A stretch of DNA of 64,000 bases from Planobispora longispora (lineage in GTDB: Bacteria; Actinomycetota; Actinomycetes; Streptosporangiales; Streptosporangiaceae). The stretch spans positions 1 to 64,000 of the forward strand of contig NZ_BOOH01000054.1 in NCBI RefSeq assembly GCF_016863135.1. Direction: 5' to 3'. Of the stretch, positions 61,682 through 64,000 are shown in pieces. The translations under genes were made by a program, and so were the position numbers. The number at the start of each line of letters is the position of its first letter. The first letter of the stretch is position 1. The notes below the pieces were generated by a model that did no database searches, was not told where the DNA came from, and saw only the letters and a list, made by a program, of their open reading frames with translations.

Positions 61682-61802
61682 GGTCCATCCACTTTCTGAT
61701 GTTCTCGGCCGCATCGGCGACCAGGGGCTCGTAGAGGGTCGGGACGCGGAGGATCGGGGCGCCACCGTCGCGGGGCTCGCGCCGGAGGCCGCCGATGATC
61801 AT
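61662..61802 (-). CDS. Small ORF (46 aa) between NRPS and MFS genes
   Basis: ATG 61802 overlaps the stop of the right-hand NRPS (ATGA), and the ORF ends at 61662, inside the first codons of the MFS gene. The peptide begins MIIGGLRREPRDGGAPILRV and ends KWMDHGIPHQ. It is charged and has no signal peptide or Cys. I recognise no family. The double overlap is the usual sign of translational coupling, so it may be translated. Whether it is a product, an accessory protein or only a coupling leader is open. Confidence 0.5.
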   Translation of the reverse strand: MIIGGLRREPRDGGAPILRVPTLYEPLVADAAENIRKWMDHGIPHQ

Positions 61803-64000
61803 CTCGTGAACCTTTCCCGGTCCGCGGGGCTGAGCAGGGCGAACGCCCCCGTTTCCGGCTTCGGTACGGCCCGGCGCGGGCGCAGCGCCGCAGCCAGCTC
61901 CGCCACGGACCGGTGCGTGAACAGGTCCCGCAGCTCCACGTCGTAACCCGCCGCGCGCAGCCCGGCCACCACCTTGAGGCTGCGGATGGAATCGCCGCCG
62001 ACCGCGAAGAACGAGTCGTTCCGGCCGGGCCGTTCCAGCCCGAGCACCTCCTGCCAGACGTGTGCCACGGCCTGCTCGGCGCCGGCGCGCGGCGGCTCCC
62101 ACGGCAGGTCCGCCCGCCACTCCGGGGCGGGCAGCGCGGCCCGGTCGAGCTTGCCGTTCGCGGTGAGCGGCAGCTCGTCGAGGTGCACCCACGCGACGGG
62201 GATCATGAAATCCGGCAGGACGGCCCGCAGGTCCGGGACGCCGCCGTCCCCGACGAGGTAGCCGACCAGGCGGCCGTCGACGAGCCCGGCGGCGGCCTGG
62301 CGGACGCCGGGCCGCTCCCGCAGCACCGCCTCGACCTCGCCGAGTTCGACGCGCATGCCGCGGATCTTGACCTGGTGGTCGGTGCGGCCGAGGTATTCGA
62401 GTTCGCCGGTGGGCAGCCAGCGGGCCAGGTCGCCGGTGGCGTACAGGCGGGAGCCGGGCGGTCCGTAGGGGTCGGGCAGGAAGCGTTCGGCGGTCAGGGC
62501 GGGGCGGCCGGCGTAGCCACGGGCCAGCTGCACGCCGCCGATGTGGAGCTGGCCCGGCGCCCCGATCGGCACCGGCTGGAGCGACTGATCGAGCACGTAC
62601 AGCCGGGTGTTGTCGACGGGCCGTCCGATCGGCACGACCGTCTCGCCCGGCAGGCAGCGGTGCCAGGAGACGTCGATCGCGGCCTCGGTCGGGCCGTACA
62701 GGTTGTGCAGCTCGGTCTCCGCCGGCCACTCGATCCCGACCGGGAGCGCCTCGCCGGAGCAGATGACGCGGGCGGGCAGGCGGATGTCCTCCTCGAGGAG
62801 GAAGGCCTCCAGCATGGAGGGCACGAAGTGCGTCGTGGTGACCCCGTGCCGTTCGATCAGGTCGCGCAGGTAGGTGGTGTCGCGGTGGCCGCCGGGGGCG
62901 GCGACGACCATGGTGGCGCCGGTCATCAGGGGCCAGAACAGCTCCCACACCGACACGTCGAAGGTGGTGGGGGTCTTGTGCAGGACGCGGTCGGCGGGGG
63001 TGAGGCGGAAGGCGGCCTGCATCCAGTGCAGCCGGTTGACGATGGCGCGGTGGGAGACGGCCACGCCCTTGGGGCGGCCGGTGGAGCCGGAAGTGAAGAT
63101 CACATAGGCCAGGTTGTCCGGGTGGACCTCGGGCATCGCGTGATCGCCGGGGAAGTCGGTGTCGGTCGGGGGGAGGGGGGCGGTGGCGCCGGTGGCGGTC
63201 CGGGTGAGCTGAAGGCGGCCGCCGGGGGCGCCGGTGATCAGCAGGGTGGCGCCGGCGTCGGTGAGCATGGCCTGGCGGCGGGCGGACGGGTCGGCGGGGT
63301 CCAGGGGCAGGTAGGCGCAGCCGGCGGTGAGGACGCCCAGCAACACGGCGGGCAGGTGCAGGCCGCGCTCCAGGCACACGCCGACGGGCTCATCGGGGCG
63401 GGCGCCGGCGGCGTGCAGGTGGCGGGCCAGGTGGCGGGCGTATCGGGCCAGCTCCCGGTAGGTCAGCTGCCCCGCGCCGGTGCCCGTGCCGCCGTCAGCG
63501 CCCGTGCTCGTACCCGTGTCCGTGCCGCCGTTTGTGCCCGTGTCCGTACCCGCGCCGGCGTCGTAGCGGACGGCGGTGGCCTGCGGGGTGCGCGCCGCCT
63601 GGGCGAAGATCAACTCGTGCAGGGTGCCGCCGGGATGCTCCCGATCGGTGGCGTTCCAGCGGGACACCACCAGCTCCCGCTCCTGCGGCGGCAGGAGGTC
63701 CAGCTCGCCCACGGGCACCTCGGGCCCGGCGGTGACCGCCCGCAGCAGCGCCTCGAACCGCAGCGCCAGCCGCCGCACCGTCTCCGGCAGGAACAGCTCC
63801 CGGTTGTAGACGAACCGCCCCGCCAGCCCGTCGCCGGATTCGGTGAGGTACAGCTCCAGGTCGAAGCGGGTGGTCGTGGTGTCCAGCTCGAAGCCCTCGC
63901 CGCCGTCCCGGTAGTTCTGCAGCGCGAACAGCACCTGCAGGTACGGCCTGCTCACGTCGCGCACCGGGTCCAGCTCGGCCACCAGCTTCTCGAACGGCAG
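61799..64000 (-). CDS. NRPS, partial: C (end)-A-PCP, continuing past the right edge
   Basis: The visible part has 733 residues and no start in the window. The C-terminal end of a condensation domain (about 1-105) is followed by an A domain (about 120-620) with FTSGSTGRPKGVAVSH, FDVSVWELFWPL, YGPTEAAIDVS, YATGDLARW and NGK. The PCP Ser671 is in VGGDSIRSL. The code D-V-W-H-I-S-L-I-D-K is one change from the published serine code. There is no thioesterase domain; the protein ends shortly after the PCP with LLSPADRERFTR, a linker-like tail. A low-complexity insert (residues about 146-176) sits in the A domain. Confidence 0.92.
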   Translation of the reverse strand: MPFEKLVAELDPVRDVSRPYLQVLFALQNYRDGGEGFELDTTTTRFDLELYLTESGDGLAGRFVYNRELFLPETVRRLALRFEALLRAVTAGPEVPVGELDLLPPQERELVVSRWNATDREHPGGTLHELIFAQAARTPQATAVRYDAGAGTDTGTNGGTDTGTSTGADGGTGTGAGQLTYRELARYARHLARHLHAAGARPDEPVGVCLERGLHLPAVLLGVLTAGCAYLPLDPADPSARRQAMLTDAGATLLITGAPGGRLQLTRTATGATAPLPPTDTDFPGDHAMPEVHPDNLAYVIFTSGSTGRPKGVAVSHRAIVNRLHWMQAAFRLTPADRVLHKTPTTFDVSVWELFWPLMTGATMVVAAPGGHRDTTYLRDLIERHGVTTTHFVPSMLEAFLLEEDIRLPARVICSGEALPVGIEWPAETELHNLYGPTEAAIDVSWHRCLPGETVVPIGRPVDNTRLYVLDQSLQPVPIGAPGQLHIGGVQLARGYAGRPALTAERFLPDPYGPPGSRLYATGDLARWLPTGELEYLGRTDHQVKIRGMRVELGEVEAVLRERPGVRQAAAGLVDGRLVGYLVGDGGVPDLRAVLPDFMIPVAWVHLDELPLTANGKLDRAALPAPEWRADLPWEPPRAGAEQAVAHVWQEVLGLERPGRNDSFFAVGGDSIRSLKVVAGLRAAGYDVELRDLFTHRSVAELAAALRPRRAVPKPETGAFALLSPADRERFTR
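63472..63562. repeat. Low-complexity repeat inserted in the NRPS A domain
   Basis: Degenerate units of GTGCCCGTGTCCGTGCC-like sequence encode a run of Gly, Thr, Asp and Asn (GTDTGTSTGADGG and similar) near the N-terminus of the A domain, before LTYRELARYARHL. The length is a multiple of three. It is probably a surface loop. Confidence 0.75.

Noticed and set aside
1-64000. CRISPR array, tRNA, rRNA or intact transposase
   Set aside because: None seen; the short repeats found are in-frame coding repeats or paired operator-like elements, not spacer-repeat arrays.

Overview
The window is about 70% GC with strong third-position GC bias, GTG starts, many ATGA/GTGA stop-start overlaps, NarL-type two-component pairs, a SARP regulator, ECF41 sigma factor remnants and modular NRPS genes. 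This points to an actinomycete, plausibly of the Streptosporangiales; the family-level placement is a guess. No rRNA, tRNA, CRISPR array or intact insertion sequence was seen.

Layout. 1-8.5 kb: the tail of a repeat-bearing protein, a YihY/BrkB membrane protein, a multi-PAS/GAF histidine kinase, a scar with two broken genes, a methyltransferase, a DUF1062 protein, and a Clp-N/ribbon-helix-helix regulator behind clustered half-sites. 8.5-12.8 kb: pirin and MarR genes diverging over paired palindromes, a ctaG/DUF2243 membrane pair and a metallo-beta-lactamase-rhodanese fusion. 12.9-25.3 kb: a two-component system, a lipase-like hydrolase, an FMN reductase, a split RibD-like reductase/deaminase pair, an MMPL transporter with TetR and an acyl-CoA synthetase, an adenylate cyclase and an orphan trpF. 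25.3-31.7 kb: a two-gene ABC exporter, a hydrolase, a PucR-like regulator and a Nudix hydrolase. 31.8-40.5 kb: an SMR exporter, a beta-lactamase-like protein with its MerR gene, an SDR, a second two-component system, two membrane proteins and a stretch of broken genes. 40.6-53.9 kb: ArsR-like and WYL regulators, a third two-component system, a SARP, a secreted serine hydrolase, a CE1759/CE1758-type flavin enzyme pair and a shortened VOC protein.

54.1 kb to the right edge is part of a biosynthetic gene cluster. A free ACP, an NRPS (C-A-PCP, predicted glycine), a type II thioesterase and a luciferase-like monooxygenase run rightward. An MFS exporter, a 46-codon ORF and a second NRPS (A domain predicted for serine) run leftward from the edge. 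The first NRPS begins with about 390 residues that read as a collapsed polyketide synthase KS-AT lacking both catalytic centres.

The most informative regulatory signal is a pair of 12-bp palindromes, centres exactly 58 bp apart. It occurs once between pirin and marR (about 9.3 kb) and again, in the matching orientation, upstream of the CE1758/CE1759 operon (about 53.0 kb). The MarR protein probably controls both loci as one redox or electrophile-response regulon.
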